Positions 52,903-61,483 are shown, counted from the first letter of the stretch. The stretch: DNA of 64,000 nucleotides from Liquorilactobacillus sicerae (GCF_029916425.1 NZ_JAHAVQ010000007.1:1-64000); one strand, 5' to 3'. The notes: generated by a model from the letters alone, not told the origin. Program-made: numbers and translations.

Positions 52903-52931
52903 TTGATGTTCGTAAAAGAAAACGCTATCAT
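52903..52931 (+). promoter_or_regulatory. Promoter of the small membrane protein gene
   Basis: -35 TTGATG at 52903-52908, 17-bp spacer, -10 TATCAT at 52926-52931. GAAGGAGG follows at 52943-52950. Confidence 0.65.
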
Positions 52932-52958
52932 ATAAATAGAGTGAAGGAGGTAAGAATT

Positions 52959-53138
52959 ATGATGATGAACAAAAACATTCGAGTAATTGTTGCATTAGTG
53001 ATTGTTGCGTTTGTTTTATCCGTACATTATATTGTGGCTCCCTCAGCATATGATATTTATTTTGATTATGGTGCTGTGATCTTAGCACTGATGATTATGC
53101 CAAGACCGAAGCTGGCGTTTTGGCGTGAAAGAAGATAG
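52959..53138 (+). CDS. Small membrane protein (59 aa), unknown
   Basis: Starts MMMNKNIRVIVALVIVAFVL after the GAAGGAGG at 52943; two hydrophobic helices (about 7-27 and 35-50) then a basic tail PRPKLAFWRERR. It has a complete promoter, a strong ribosome binding site and a strong terminator, so it is very likely a real gene despite its size. No family is recognised. A two-helix topology with the basic tail inside is predicted. Confidence 0.7.
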   Translation: MMMNKNIRVIVALVIVAFVLSVHYIVAPSAYDIYFDYGAVILALMIMPRPKLAFWRERR

Positions 53139-53171
53139 AGTAACTCTAACTAAAAAGTTCGTACAAAATTG

Positions 53172-53212
53172 AACAGCCGGCAAAGTTGAATTCAGCTTTG
53201 CCGGCTGTTTTT
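53172..53212 (+). terminator. Strong terminator after the small membrane protein gene
   Basis: AACAGCCGGCAAAG (53172-53185) pairs perfectly with CTTTGCCGGCTGTT (53196-53209), followed by TTTTATT. Confidence 0.92.
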
Positions 53213-53240
53213 ATTGCTGATTAAAATTTTTAGCTTCAAC

Positions 53241-53275
53241 AAAAAAATGGACCTTAGCAATTGAGCCTAAGTCCA
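53241..53275 (-). terminator. Terminator of the NmrA-like reductase gene
   Basis: TGGACCTTAG (53248-53257) and CTAAGTCCA (53267-53275) pair with one bulge; on the minus strand seven T follow (53247-53241). Confidence 0.7.
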
Positions 53276-53304
53276 CCAATTTTTTAGTTATTCGCGTTAA
53301 TCTG

Positions 53305-54156
53305 TTATTTAAAAACCTTGGCAATACTCTCAGTTAGCGTTGGCAATTGTGTTGCCAAAACTTCCTCCAAATCTTTGCTAGGATGAGCTAGTTCACCATC
53401 CCCGATCAAGCCTTGGATCATTAAGAGCACATCGGCAGCAGCCTGAAGCCCTTGTTGCTGCAAGATCTGACGATATTTATCTTTGGAAACTGCCTGCGCA
53501 TCAGCTTTGACCCCACCAACTTCAGCCGCGGCATTAGCCAATTCAGCGAAAGTATGCATTGGGCCAGCAAATTCATAGACATTTTTTGGTTTAGCTGCCA
53601 CTAAGACTTTAGCAGCGGCCTGTGCATAAATTGCTTCTGGCGCCCAGCCAACTTGACTATCACCAGTGGCGTAATAAACCGGTTGGCCAGCCAGTACCGT
53701 CTTGATAAAATCAGCCTGATTTTCCAAGTACCAATTGTTCCGCAAAAAAGCAGTTTTCAAACCACTTTCAGCCAAAGCCTTTTCGGTTACTCGATGATCA
53801 GCTGAGAGCGGACTAGTAGCCTGATCAGCATGGGGAAAACTTGTATAAGCTACAAATTTAACACCGGCCTTTTTTGCAGCCGCTACGACATTCAAATGCT
53901 GCCGATCACGCGGATATTTGCCACCTGGTAAAGAGGAAATGAATAATAACCGCTCGATGCCGGCAAAAGCTGCTTCTAATTGAGTGGGCTGAGTATAATC
54001 GCCCTGGCGAATCTCAACTTGAGCCGGCAAAATTTTCTGGGCCTTTTGTGGGTTACGGACAACGGCAACTACTTGACTTGGATCGACTAACTTTAATAAA
54101 GTTTTGATAGCGGTCTGACCGAATTTCCCAGTTGCCGCAGTTACTGCATATTTCAT
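53305..54156 (-). CDS. NmrA/QorB-like NAD(P)-binding oxidoreductase
   Basis: 283 residues. N-terminal nucleotide motif AVTAATGKFGQTAIKTLLKL (T-A-A-T-G-K-F-G in place of GATGxxG), VVAVVRNPQKAQ, RQGDYTQPTQLEAAFAGIER and LLFISSLPGG are those of atypical short-chain dehydrogenases of the NmrA group, closest in style to the quinone reductase QorB/YtfG. The usual catalytic YxxxK is absent, as expected for the group. ATG 54156 follows AGGAGG. Monocistronic. Confidence 0.83.
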   Translation of the reverse strand: MKYAVTAATGKFGQTAIKTLLKLVDPSQVVAVVRNPQKAQKILPAQVEIRQGDYTQPTQLEAAFAGIERLLFISSLPGGKYPRDRQHLNVVAAAKKAGVKFVAYTSFPHADQATSPLSADHRVTEKALAESGLKTAFLRNNWYLENQADFIKTVLAGQPVYYATGDSQVGWAPEAIYAQAAAKVLVAAKPKNVYEFAGPMHTFAELANAAAEVGGVKADAQAVSKDKYRQILQQQGLQAAADVLLMIQGLIGDGELAHPSKDLEEVLATQLPTLTESIAKVFK

Positions 54157-54228
54157 AAAAAAATCCTCCTTTGAGTATTCCTGTGATTATTAAAGTAACA
54201 TAAAGAGAAAACTGTCAAAATGTATGCA

Positions 54229-55548
54229 CTATTTAACAACCGATTTCACCATGCGCTGGTCATCATAAAAATGCAAAACCACAAACATGATGAGATAAAT
54301 CACCAGTGGCAACCAAACATAATTGAGGTTGATCATCTGCAAGGTAGCAGCATTTTGGGCCTGATTTGGTACATAACCAGAAAGTTCAAACAAGCCAGCT
54401 GTGACCAAACCACCTAAGCCTAGACCCATATTGACTCCAAAATCATCAGTCGAAGCCAAAATGCCCTCTGCTTGAATTCCCATTGAAGTTCCATAGCGGA
54501 TCGTATCAGCAATCATAATTGAAACTAACCCAACGACGATTCCATTGCCAATTGAATTGATTGTAACTCCCAAGAATAAAACCGGCAGCCATCGAGTATA
54601 GACCCCAGCTAGTAAGACCAGTTGCCCCACTAATTCTACCATAATTCCCAGCTGCATTGTTTTTTTCTTACTTAAAATCCGTGTCAAAACCATAATCAAC
54701 AAGACTCCGATCAAAGAAGTCAGCGTAAAACTATTAGCCCAGGGAACTAAGTTGGCATTATGCAAAGCATACTTGAAATAATAGACTGTCGTTTGATTTT
54801 TGATCGCTGTTACTAACCAGAATAAAAAGATCACAATTGAAATGATGATCCATGGTTGATTTTTTCGCAACATTTTTATGACCAGTGACAAAGGCTGATG
54901 AGCAATTTCATGATTGGTAAAACGTTCCCTAACATGCAAAAAAGTATTCCAAATCAAGATCAATGAAATTACACTGAAAACTACGATCGTCCAAAAGAAT
55001 CCTTGTTGCTGGTCACCCTTGCCGAACAGTTTGACTAACGGCAACGTAAAAACAGCCACGATGATCTGAACTGAACTGCCGCAAAATTGACGAATCACGC
55101 CTAATAAAGTCAGTTCACGAACATTTTGCGACATGGTCGGCAGAATCGACGTGATCGGTGAGTTGACTGCGGTATACAAAAACCCCAGTCCCAGATAAGT
55201 TGCGTAGGCCCAAATCAGTTTCCCGGTAGCAGAAAAATTTGGCGTTACAAAAGTCAAGACGGCCATAACTGCATACGGCAACGCGTACCAGAGAAAAAAA
55301 GGCCGGCTTTTTCCATACTTAGAATGAGTATGATCGATCATATAGCCAATGATCAGACTTTCAACCACATCAGCAACGCGGGCAACGACAAATAACACAG
55401 CAACCGCTCCGGCACTTAAGCCATATACATCGGTATAAAAAAACATCAAATAAGTCGTCATCATCTGAAAAACCAGATTATCCGCCGCATCACTCAAACC
55501 ATAACTAATCCGTTCTGGCCAGCGGGTTTGCCATTGTGGTTCCTTCAT
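54229..55548 (-). CDS. GPH family glycoside/pentoside/hexuronide:cation symporter
   Basis: 439 residues, 12 membrane segments. N-terminal ISYGLSDAADNLVFQMMTTY, LMFFYTDVYGLS and YMIDHTHSKYGKSRPFFLWY are diagnostic for GPH (MelB/XylP/UidP) carriers, as is GILASTDDFGVNMGLGLGG near the end. No PTS IIA-like tail. Imports a sugar with Na+ or H+. No glycosidase or sugar kinase is adjacent; the next gene downstream in the presumed transcript direction is the reductase. ATG 55548 follows AAGAAGG. Confidence 0.88.
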   Translation of the reverse strand: MKEPQWQTRWPERISYGLSDAADNLVFQMMTTYLMFFYTDVYGLSAGAVAVLFVVARVADVVESLIIGYMIDHTHSKYGKSRPFFLWYALPYAVMAVLTFVTPNFSATGKLIWAYATYLGLGFLYTAVNSPITSILPTMSQNVRELTLLGVIRQFCGSSVQIIVAVFTLPLVKLFGKGDQQQGFFWTIVVFSVISLILIWNTFLHVRERFTNHEIAHQPLSLVIKMLRKNQPWIIISIVIFLFWLVTAIKNQTTVYYFKYALHNANLVPWANSFTLTSLIGVLLIMVLTRILSKKKTMQLGIMVELVGQLVLLAGVYTRWLPVLFLGVTINSIGNGIVVGLVSIMIADTIRYGTSMGIQAEGILASTDDFGVNMGLGLGGLVTAGLFELSGYVPNQAQNAATLQMINLNYVWLPLVIYLIMFVVLHFYDDQRMVKSVVK

Positions 55549-55577
55549 CCCTGATTTCCTTCTTTCTGCAGATCAGC

Positions 55578-56087
55578 TTATTTTTTAACCTTGGCTTGGG
55601 CTTCAGCCATTAATTCATTAGCAACGATATGGGTCACCCACATCCAAGAAACATGGCCAAACAATTCTGACAAATGTTCTTCAGCTGGTTGATCCTTAGC
55701 ACTTGGAACCGTCCCTAACATTGGTAAAGCGCCCAAATGTGCGGTAGCCCAAACTCCGGCTCCAAAAAATGTTCCTTGCCCTAGCTTAATGATTGGCAAA
55801 TAATGGCCGGCCACAGTATACAGAATTCCGAAGCTGGAAGAAAAACCAAAATGCATTAAAAAGCTGACCCACGGCAGCTGATGTCCAGAGTAAGTATAAG
55901 TTGAGTGGGTAATTTTTTCTGGTACACCTAACTGCTGTAAAAACTGCTGTGGCGGATTAGTTGCATCTCGTTCCGCGGTCCGTGGCGGAAATAAAGCTTC
56001 CCATCCTAATTTAACAAAACCTGACACGATTCCTGCAACTCCGCCGGCAACCACTGCTGTTTTTAAATCAAAATTTCTTTTGGCCAT
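55578..56087 (-). CDS. YagU family protein (DUF1440)
   Basis: 169 residues. N-terminal hydrophobic helix TAVVAGGVAGIVSGFVKLGW followed by EALFPPRTAERDATNPPQQF, then FGFSSSFGILYTVAGHYLPI and GTFFGAGVWATAHLGALPML, the family pattern of the inner-membrane protein YagU, linked in E. coli to acid resistance. Three to four membrane segments. Twenty-nine bp upstream of the GPH symporter start, so probably co-transcribed. Confidence 0.85.
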   Translation of the reverse strand: MAKRNFDLKTAVVAGGVAGIVSGFVKLGWEALFPPRTAERDATNPPQQFLQQLGVPEKITHSTYTYSGHQLPWVSFLMHFGFSSSFGILYTVAGHYLPIIKLGQGTFFGAGVWATAHLGALPMLGTVPSAKDQPAEEHLSELFGHVSWMWVTHIVANELMAEAQAKVKK

Positions 56088-56281
56088 TTTAAGATCTCTC
56101 CCGACTTAATTAAATTAGCTTTATTTTACACGTTTTAAAATTTACTTACCAATCATAAGTTTTTAAAATACCGATTAATTTTCAATTGACTAAAATTTAA
56201 AAGTTCAGCTTTGGATTGTCTGGCAATAATTTACTTGTCTTTTAACCGCTGGCATCATTAATTACTTGCACCGCATCAAGA

Positions 56282-56315
56282 TTTTAGCTGATCTAGCCAG
56301 CTAGATCAGCTAAAA
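56282..56315. repeat. 34-bp palindrome, 15-bp arms
   Basis: TTTTAGCTGATCTAG (56282-56296), CCAG, CTAGATCAGCTAAAA (56301-56315), perfect arms. It lacks a 3' T-run on either strand, so an ordinary intrinsic terminator is not supported. Confidence 0.7.
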
Positions 56316-56474
56316 AAGATTCATTGAAAAGCAAATAAATGAATTCTTAAACTCAGCTTTTGACCAATTACCAGAAAGTTTTTCTAAATTATTAGCCATG
56401 TGAACTTTTAAGTAATTCTAAGATACTGGATACTTTTTGGCCTTTTAGGTTTCAGTAACTACCTTTAAAAATTG

Positions 56475-56513
56475 GCTAAAAAAAAAGAGGCTCACAATTT
56501 TTATGTGCCTCTT
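56475..56513 (-). terminator. Terminator of the glycosyltransferase gene
   Basis: AAGAGGCTCACA (56485-56496) pairs with TGTGCCTCTT (56504-56513); on the minus strand a T-run of about nine follows. Confidence 0.8.
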
Positions 56514-56580
56514 AAAGTCGCAAAAGAATTATTTGGGGCTTTTTAGTTTTCACTTTTTTCTCTCCCAAGTTATTAAAAAA

Positions 56581-57693
56581 TCAAACTAATTCCTGTACCG
56601 GCTGATTTGATTGACTAAGTACTTGGATCCACTGCTTAGCAATCGTTTCTGGAGCAAAATGACTAATTCGTTCTAACGAGCGCTCAGCATAGTAGCGGCG
56701 CAAAAAGCGACTATGAGTAAAGCGAAGCAATACATTAACAAAATCAGCTACATTCTGTGGCTGGGTCACCACGCCGTAACTATTATCTTGCAAATACTCT
56801 AGCGAACCGGTATTTTCCATTGCCACTACCGGCAAGCCAAAAGCCATGGCTTCCCCCATAACTAACGGCATTCCTTCCCAACGTGAGGTTGAAACAAAAA
56901 TTGATGCACTTTCGTAATGGTCCTGTAGCTGCTGATCTTTCAGAGCCCCGCGATAAATTATCTTGTCCGCCACTTCAAATTTGGCAATCAGTTTGCTAAA
57001 GCACTCCATATCTTCAGGAACACCCTCGCCAGCAATCGCAATTTTCCAATCGGCCGGCAAAAACTGGGCTGCTTCTAACAAAAAATCGATTCCCTTATGC
57101 TGAATCGCGATTCGCCCAGTAAAGGCAATCACATGACTATTCAAGTCCGCTCGATGCTGTGGTTTGAGAGTCAAGGGATTATAAATTTTGACAGTATTGG
57201 CATTGAGCTTGCGATAATTCTGCCAATCGGAATCCGTCAAAGCAACAACCGCATCAGCCGCTTGCAATCCTTGCTTGAATTCATCCTGCATTGAAACATA
57301 ATATTGATTTAAATATGTTTGGTAGTTATTATGCATCCATGCAATCAATTTAATCTTGGGCAGGCGTTTTTTGATCAATGGAGCAAAACTGCTTAGCAAA
57401 CCAGCAGTTAAAATTACTGTATCAAAATCCCTTTGTTCAAGATAAGTAATCAAGTCTTCAATCTGATCAGCATAGTGAACATACGGATCAGCACCATGAA
57501 AGTTCAAAACATTACCAGCCGCTGGTCGGGCAGCAACTGCTAATGGTGCTTTCAGCGTATAATATGGATCAACATCTTCTAAAGAATAAAACGAAACATC
57601 AACTTGCTGATCATGCAGTGTATTTCCCAAAACAGTTGCAGCTCGTTTAGTCCCGTCCATTACAACATTTTCTAGAACAATCAATAACTTCAT
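56581..57693 (-). CDS. GT4 family glycosyltransferase
   Basis: 370 residues. GT-B fold: N-terminal MKLLIVLENVVMDGTKRAAT, acceptor-side half to about 180, then donor half with IAFTGRIAIQHKGIDFLLEA, KIIYRGALKDQQLQDHY and the E-x7-E type motif SRWEGMPLVMGEAMAFGLPV. No signal peptide. Transfers a sugar from a nucleotide donor, probably onto a cell-surface polymer or teichoic-acid type acceptor; no polysaccharide cluster is around it. The start is ATG 57693; AGGAGG lies 23 nt upstream, with a hairpin between that shortens the distance. Confidence 0.85.
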   Translation of the reverse strand: MKLLIVLENVVMDGTKRAATVLGNTLHDQQVDVSFYSLEDVDPYYTLKAPLAVAARPAAGNVLNFHGADPYVHYADQIEDLITYLEQRDFDTVILTAGLLSSFAPLIKKRLPKIKLIAWMHNNYQTYLNQYYVSMQDEFKQGLQAADAVVALTDSDWQNYRKLNANTVKIYNPLTLKPQHRADLNSHVIAFTGRIAIQHKGIDFLLEAAQFLPADWKIAIAGEGVPEDMECFSKLIAKFEVADKIIYRGALKDQQLQDHYESASIFVSTSRWEGMPLVMGEAMAFGLPVVAMENTGSLEYLQDNSYGVVTQPQNVADFVNVLLRFTHSRFLRRYYAERSLERISHFAPETIAKQWIQVLSQSNQPVQELV

Positions 57694-57725
57694 TTGTTCG
57701 CGGTCTTAAACCGCTCCCTCCTTTC
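57694..57725 (-). promoter_or_regulatory. Ribosome binding site with a hairpin between SD and start codon
   Basis: Minus strand: AGGAGG (57722-57717), then GCGGT-TTAAG-ACCGC (57714-57700), then GAACAA before ATG 57693. SD-to-start spacing is 23 nt linear and 8 nt if the 15-nt hairpin is looped out. Confidence 0.65.
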
Positions 57726-58162
57726 AGTGACAATAGTTCTAAACAACGGTAGAAAAAAAGCACCAAGCTCCGAATTCAATCTTGCAGTCTTTGCTAGATG
57801 CGTCTTTGTCTATATTTATATTATCATAATAATTAGTTTTTTCAAAATAAAATGCATTATCATACATTAGAAGTAACTCATTCACTATCATCTTTAGCTA
57901 TAGGTCAACATTCTAGCTTAATAAAAATTTAATATTTGGTATTAATAAGCATACGATGAATAAAGATTCATTATTTTTTAAAATACTGTTTTTAAATATC
58001 AAGCTGAATATTCCTACTTAACAACATGAAGTATTCAGCTTAATCTAAATCAAAAAGATACTAATTTAAAATTCACGTCTCAATTACACAGTTACATAAA
58101 AAACTTGCCAAAATTGTGGCGATGGAGATTTTTAATCACTGTTTGTATTCTTTTATTATTGC
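57726..58162. other. AT-rich intergenic region between divergent genes
   Basis: No gene seen. Contains an inverted repeat AAGCTGAATA (58001-58010) / TATTCAGCTT (58032-58041) without a clear T-run. Confidence 0.45.
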
Positions 58163-58191
58163 TTTACAATAATTTGTAATTGTTTTACAAT
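58163..58191 (+). promoter_or_regulatory. Promoter of DUF2975/YozG pair with TTACAA repeats
   Basis: -35 TTTACA (58163-58168), 17 bp, -10 TACAAT (58186-58191). TTTACAATAA occurs twice and an inverted TTGTAA lies between, so the promoter is covered by direct and inverted copies of TTACAA, a likely operator for the Xre-type regulator downstream. Confidence 0.6.
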
Positions 58192-58210
58192 AACATTAGA
58201 GGTGATTAAT

Positions 58211-58774
58211 ATGGAAATAAGGGGAAAAATTGTTACGGTTTTTGAGAACACTTTATTAAAAGTTTTAGCATTAGTTACGATCATTGCACAGTGGTTTTTT
58301 TTCTTTTGTATTGGGGCTATTTTATTAGCAGGAACAATTATTACAATCGCTAATTATACTGAACTGGGTGCAGGAATCGAACAAGATATAACAAAAGAAC
58401 TACCAAATAGTAGCCTATCTTTGAGTGGCTTACTTCTAATACTTTTAGGTGCAATTTTAATTTGTCTTTCTTTAGCATTAATTATGCATTATTTACATCT
58501 ATTGATTGCGAATATAAAAGAAAGTAAGTTTTTTACAAAATCAAATTTAAACTTGATTAAAAAAATACTCTTTGTAATGTTAGCAGGAACTGTTATTCAA
58601 TGGACCGCTAACTTTCTAGTTGATAAATATTTGTCAGCAAATACAACTGACATTTTTTCTTCCTCATTCGGCAATACCTTGGGCAGCCCTGTCACATTAG
58701 CTGCTATTTACGTAATTTATTTGGTTTTTAAATATGGGTTAGCTTTACAGGAAGAATCAGACAAAGTTATTTAG
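58211..58774 (+). CDS. DUF2975 membrane protein
   Basis: 187 residues from ATG 58211, shortly after AGAGGTGA. Four hydrophobic segments: LLKVLALVTIIAQWFFFFCI, a second near 75-95, KKILFVMLAGTVIQWTANFL, and a last one near 155-175. The pattern of four helices with short loops and the partner Xre gene are typical of DUF2975 (YoaS). Function unknown. Confidence 0.8.
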   Translation: MEIRGKIVTVFENTLLKVLALVTIIAQWFFFFCIGAILLAGTIITIANYTELGAGIEQDITKELPNSSLSLSGLLLILLGAILICLSLALIMHYLHLLIANIKESKFFTKSNLNLIKKILFVMLAGTVIQWTANFLVDKYLSANTTDIFSSSFGNTLGSPVTLAAIYVIYLVFKYGLALQEESDKVI

Positions 58775-58796
58775 CATAATGCGTGGTGATATTACA

Positions 58797-59009
58797 ATGA
58801 TCAAAGTTAATCTAGATAAAATACTACTAGATAAAAAAGTCTCTTCTAAGTATCTGGCTCAACAAATTGGCATTACTCCTGCTAATTTATCGATTTTAAA
58901 AACTGGCAAAGCTCACGGCATTCGCTTTAATACTTTAGAAAAAATATGCAGCGTTCTAGAATGCCAGCCTGGTGATATTCTAGAATATATTCCGAACAAA
59001 TCTGGGTAA
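58797..59009 (+). CDS. Xre/YozG family transcriptional regulator
   Basis: 70 residues from ATG 58797; GGTGAT is upstream. Nearly the whole protein is a Cro/C1 helix-turn-helix: MIKVNLDKILLDKKVSSKYL, AQQIGITPANLSILKTGKAH, GIRFNTLEKICSVLECQPGD, ILEY. YozG-like proteins of this length are regularly encoded with DUF2975 proteins and probably repress the pair. Confidence 0.88.
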   Translation: MIKVNLDKILLDKKVSSKYLAQQIGITPANLSILKTGKAHGIRFNTLEKICSVLECQPGDILEYIPNKSG

Positions 59010-59207
59010 TTCATAAAAAATCAAATAAACCAGCTGCCTGATTAATTAATTTCTTTAATTTGGTTCACGATCTCCTCTATCACAATTAGATTTTTGTGGA
59101 CCTTCTATCATGACCTACTCGTATCAAATCTACTAGGTTAGCAAGAAAAGCATTATTTAGATACAAGCTTTTGGTAAGCCAACCTTCAATGAAAGGAAGT
59201 CTGCTAA

Positions 59208-59867
59208 GTGAATAATTCTCAAGTTTTAAATCAAGTTCGGTTCTTTGCTCAGCAAAAAATGCAAAATGATCAAACTGGTCACGGCTTCGATCATATTTTA
59301 AGAGTTGTCAAAAATGCCAGTTACATTCTAGAACATGAAAGTCAACCAGCCGATCCCATGATTACTTTAACTGCAGCCTATTTACATGACATTGCTGATG
59401 ATAAGTTAGTGGCCGACCCGCAACAAAGTGAACAGCAGTTGCAGCAATTCTTAACAAAAATTGGTTTTTCTGCTGAACAAAACAAACAAATCTTATTGAT
59501 TACCCATAATATGTCTTTTAGCAAAAGTTTAGAAAAACCTATCTCTTTGCCATTCTGCGGTCAAATTGTCCAAGATGCCGATCGTTTGGATGCCATCGGC
59601 GCAATCGGCATTGTTCGAGCAGTCTATTATGGCGGTGCCCATCAAGAAACAATCTATGATCCAGCAATTGCTCCTCGCAGCGAATTTTCGAAAGCGGAAT
59701 ACCGTGATTTGACTCATGAAACGATCATAAATCATTTTTACGAGAAGCTGTTAAAATTAGCAAAAATGATGAATACCGCTACCGCCAAGCAGCTGGCTCA
59801 CCAGCGTCAACAATTTATGCTGAACTTTTTGGCAGAATTCCAAACTGAATGGCAGGGTAAAAAATAA
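59208..59867 (+). CDS. HD domain phosphohydrolase
   Basis: 219 residues from GTG 59208, nine nt after AAAGGAAG. HD motif: His25/His29 in TGHGFDHILRV, His60-Asp61 in YLHDIADDK and the later Asp in QDADRLDAIGAIGIVRA. This is the YedJ/YpgQ subgroup, metal-dependent nucleotide or pyrophosphate hydrolases. Substrate unknown. Immediately upstream of the zinc-type ABC genes, but those have their own promoter. Confidence 0.88.
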   Translation: MNNSQVLNQVRFFAQQKMQNDQTGHGFDHILRVVKNASYILEHESQPADPMITLTAAYLHDIADDKLVADPQQSEQQLQQFLTKIGFSAEQNKQILLITHNMSFSKSLEKPISLPFCGQIVQDADRLDAIGAIGIVRAVYYGGAHQETIYDPAIAPRSEFSKAEYRDLTHETIINHFYEKLLKLAKMMNTATAKQLAHQRQQFMLNFLAEFQTEWQGKK

Positions 59868-59877
59868 AATTTAATGA

Positions 59878-59934
59878 TAATTATTACACTTTACAAAATG
59901 GGCTGATTTGTTATAATAAATAGTAATTATTACT
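59878..59934 (+). promoter_or_regulatory. Zinc-type ABC promoter with two Zur-like boxes
   Basis: -35 TTTACA (59890-59895), 16 bp, -10 TATAAT (59912-59917). TAATTATTAC occurs just upstream (59878-59887) and again just downstream inside the palindrome AGTAATTATTACT (59922-59934). The TAAT-N-ATTA core is that of Gram-positive Zur boxes; Fur-type boxes are related. Confidence 0.65.
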
Positions 59935-59953
59935 TTTTAGATGAGAGGAATTT

Positions 59954-60652
59954 ATGATGTCAGACCAACCTTTGATTCAAGTTGAGCATTTGGCAATGGC
60001 TTTTGGATCCAGAAAATTATTCACTGATTTGAGTTTCACCTTAAATCAAGGTGACTTTTTCTGTCTTTTGGGAGCTAATGGTACCGGTAAAACTACCATG
60101 ATCAAACTGTTGTTGCAACAACTTCATCCCACTGCCGGCAAAATCAGTTTTAACGATCAATTAAAATCCGCCGCCGACATCGGTTATGTCCCACAATTTC
60201 GCAATTTGAGCGGTGATTATCCATTATCCATCAAAAACTTTATCAGTCTAAAGCTGTGCAATTCCTTCACCCCTTGGCTCAGTAAGCATGAAAAACAAGC
60301 AATCGCTCAAGCTTTGGAACGAACTGGATTAACTGCCAAGCAAAATCAGCGGTTAGGAACTTCCTCAGGTGGCGAAAAGCAACGGGCGTATTTGGCACAA
60401 GCCATCTTGAATCAGCCGCAATTGCTGATTCTCGATGAACCAACTGCCAGTTTGGACCAAGACGCCAAATACGAAGTCTTAGAAACTGTTCAGCATTTAA
60501 ATCAGATCACGAAAATGACGATCATCTTCATTTCCCATGATTGGCCGCTCGTTAAAAAATTTGGCCAGCATTTTCTGGAACTGCGATCTGGTTCCTACAC
60601 CAGCGGTTCAACCGCCGATCTGCAGTTGAAAAAGGAGGGGGAAAATGTTTAA
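59954..60652 (+). CDS. adcC: Metal ABC transporter ATPase (AdcC/ZnuC type)
   Basis: 232 residues; two ATG codons in a row at 59954/59957, GAGAGGA upstream. Walker A LGANGTGKTTMIKLLLQQ, a Q-loop PQFRNL typical of manganese/zinc ATPases, signature SSGGEKQRAYLAQAILNQP, Walker B LLILDEPTASLD, ISHDWPLV. The context of Zur-like boxes and the permease next door supports zinc. Overlaps the permease gene by 8 bp. No binding-protein gene follows. Confidence 0.87.
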   Translation: MMSDQPLIQVEHLAMAFGSRKLFTDLSFTLNQGDFFCLLGANGTGKTTMIKLLLQQLHPTAGKISFNDQLKSAADIGYVPQFRNLSGDYPLSIKNFISLKLCNSFTPWLSKHEKQAIAQALERTGLTAKQNQRLGTSSGGEKQRAYLAQAILNQPQLLILDEPTASLDQDAKYEVLETVQHLNQITKMTIIFISHDWPLVKKFGQHFLELRSGSYTSGSTADLQLKKEGENV

Positions 60653-61454
60653 CTTTGCTTTCATGCGTTATGCATTTGCCGCTGGCACCGCTGTAGCCTT
60701 TTTGTGTGGCGTAATTGGTGTTTTTGTCGTTGCTCGCCGCTTGCCTTTCATGACCCACACTTTGTCCGAAATCGGTTTTTCAGGTGCCGCTTTTGGAGCT
60801 TGGATTGGTTGGACGCCACTTCAGGGAATGATGGTCTTCACTATTTTAAGTGCTTTAGCCGCGGATCAACTGGGAATCAGCGAGCAAAGCAGCAATCATG
60901 CCAGTGATTCAGTCATCAGTGCCGTTTCTGCCTTTTTCATGGGCCTAGGTGTTTTGTTTTTGTCGCTTTCCAGTCAAAATGCTTCTTATGCGACCAGCAT
61001 TTTATTTGGCAGCATCGTCGGGATCACTCAGCAAAATGTCTGGCAAATTGTGACGATCGCTATCATCGTCCTTGGTATTTTAGCTTTGATCTATCGCAAA
61101 TTAAAGTTTGATTCCTTTGACAGCACCGGAGCAGAAACTGAGCATGTTTCCCGGCACTGGATGACCTTGACCTTTTTAATCATGGTCGCACTAAGCGTTA
61201 GTGTGGCCGCTCAAATCGTTGGTGCATTGTTGATTTTTGTCTTATTGACTTTGCCGAGTTCTGCCGCCCAGCCATTTTGCCGCTCAGTCGGTGGCCTGAT
61301 TGGTCTAAGCATCGTCTTGGCATTAATTGGTACTTGGGGTGGCTTATACCTGGGCTATTTAACCAACTGGCCAGTCACTTTCTTCATTGCAACGATTGAA
61401 ACAGCTTTTTATCTGCTTTCACTAGCTTATCGCAAACTAAATGAATCAGCCTAA
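60645..61454 (+). CDS. adcB: Metal ABC transporter permease (AdcB/ZnuB type)
   Basis: 269 residues, about eight hydrophobic segments. Family ABC-3 permease: FMRYAFAAGTAVAFLCGVIG, VFVVARRLPFMTHTLSEIGF, SGAAFGAWIG, and VGALLIFVLLTLPSSAAQPF. The start (60645) lies within adcC behind AAGGAGG, so the two are coupled. The cognate binding protein (AdcA/ZnuA) must be elsewhere in the genome. Confidence 0.88.
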   Translation: MFNFAFMRYAFAAGTAVAFLCGVIGVFVVARRLPFMTHTLSEIGFSGAAFGAWIGWTPLQGMMVFTILSALAADQLGISEQSSNHASDSVISAVSAFFMGLGVLFLSLSSQNASYATSILFGSIVGITQQNVWQIVTIAIIVLGILALIYRKLKFDSFDSTGAETEHVSRHWMTLTFLIMVALSVSVAAQIVGALLIFVLLTLPSSAAQPFCRSVGGLIGLSIVLALIGTWGGLYLGYLTNWPVTFFIATIETAFYLLSLAYRKLNESA

Positions 61455-61483
61455 TTAACCCGTAAATTTACCTTCAAAAAAAC

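Larger units (their letters stand above)
56088..56580. other. 493-bp intergenic region with a long palindrome
   Basis: No open frame with a ribosome binding site. Holds the palindrome at 56282-56315, the terminator at 56475-56513, and presumably the YagU promoter at the left end. Confidence 0.5.
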
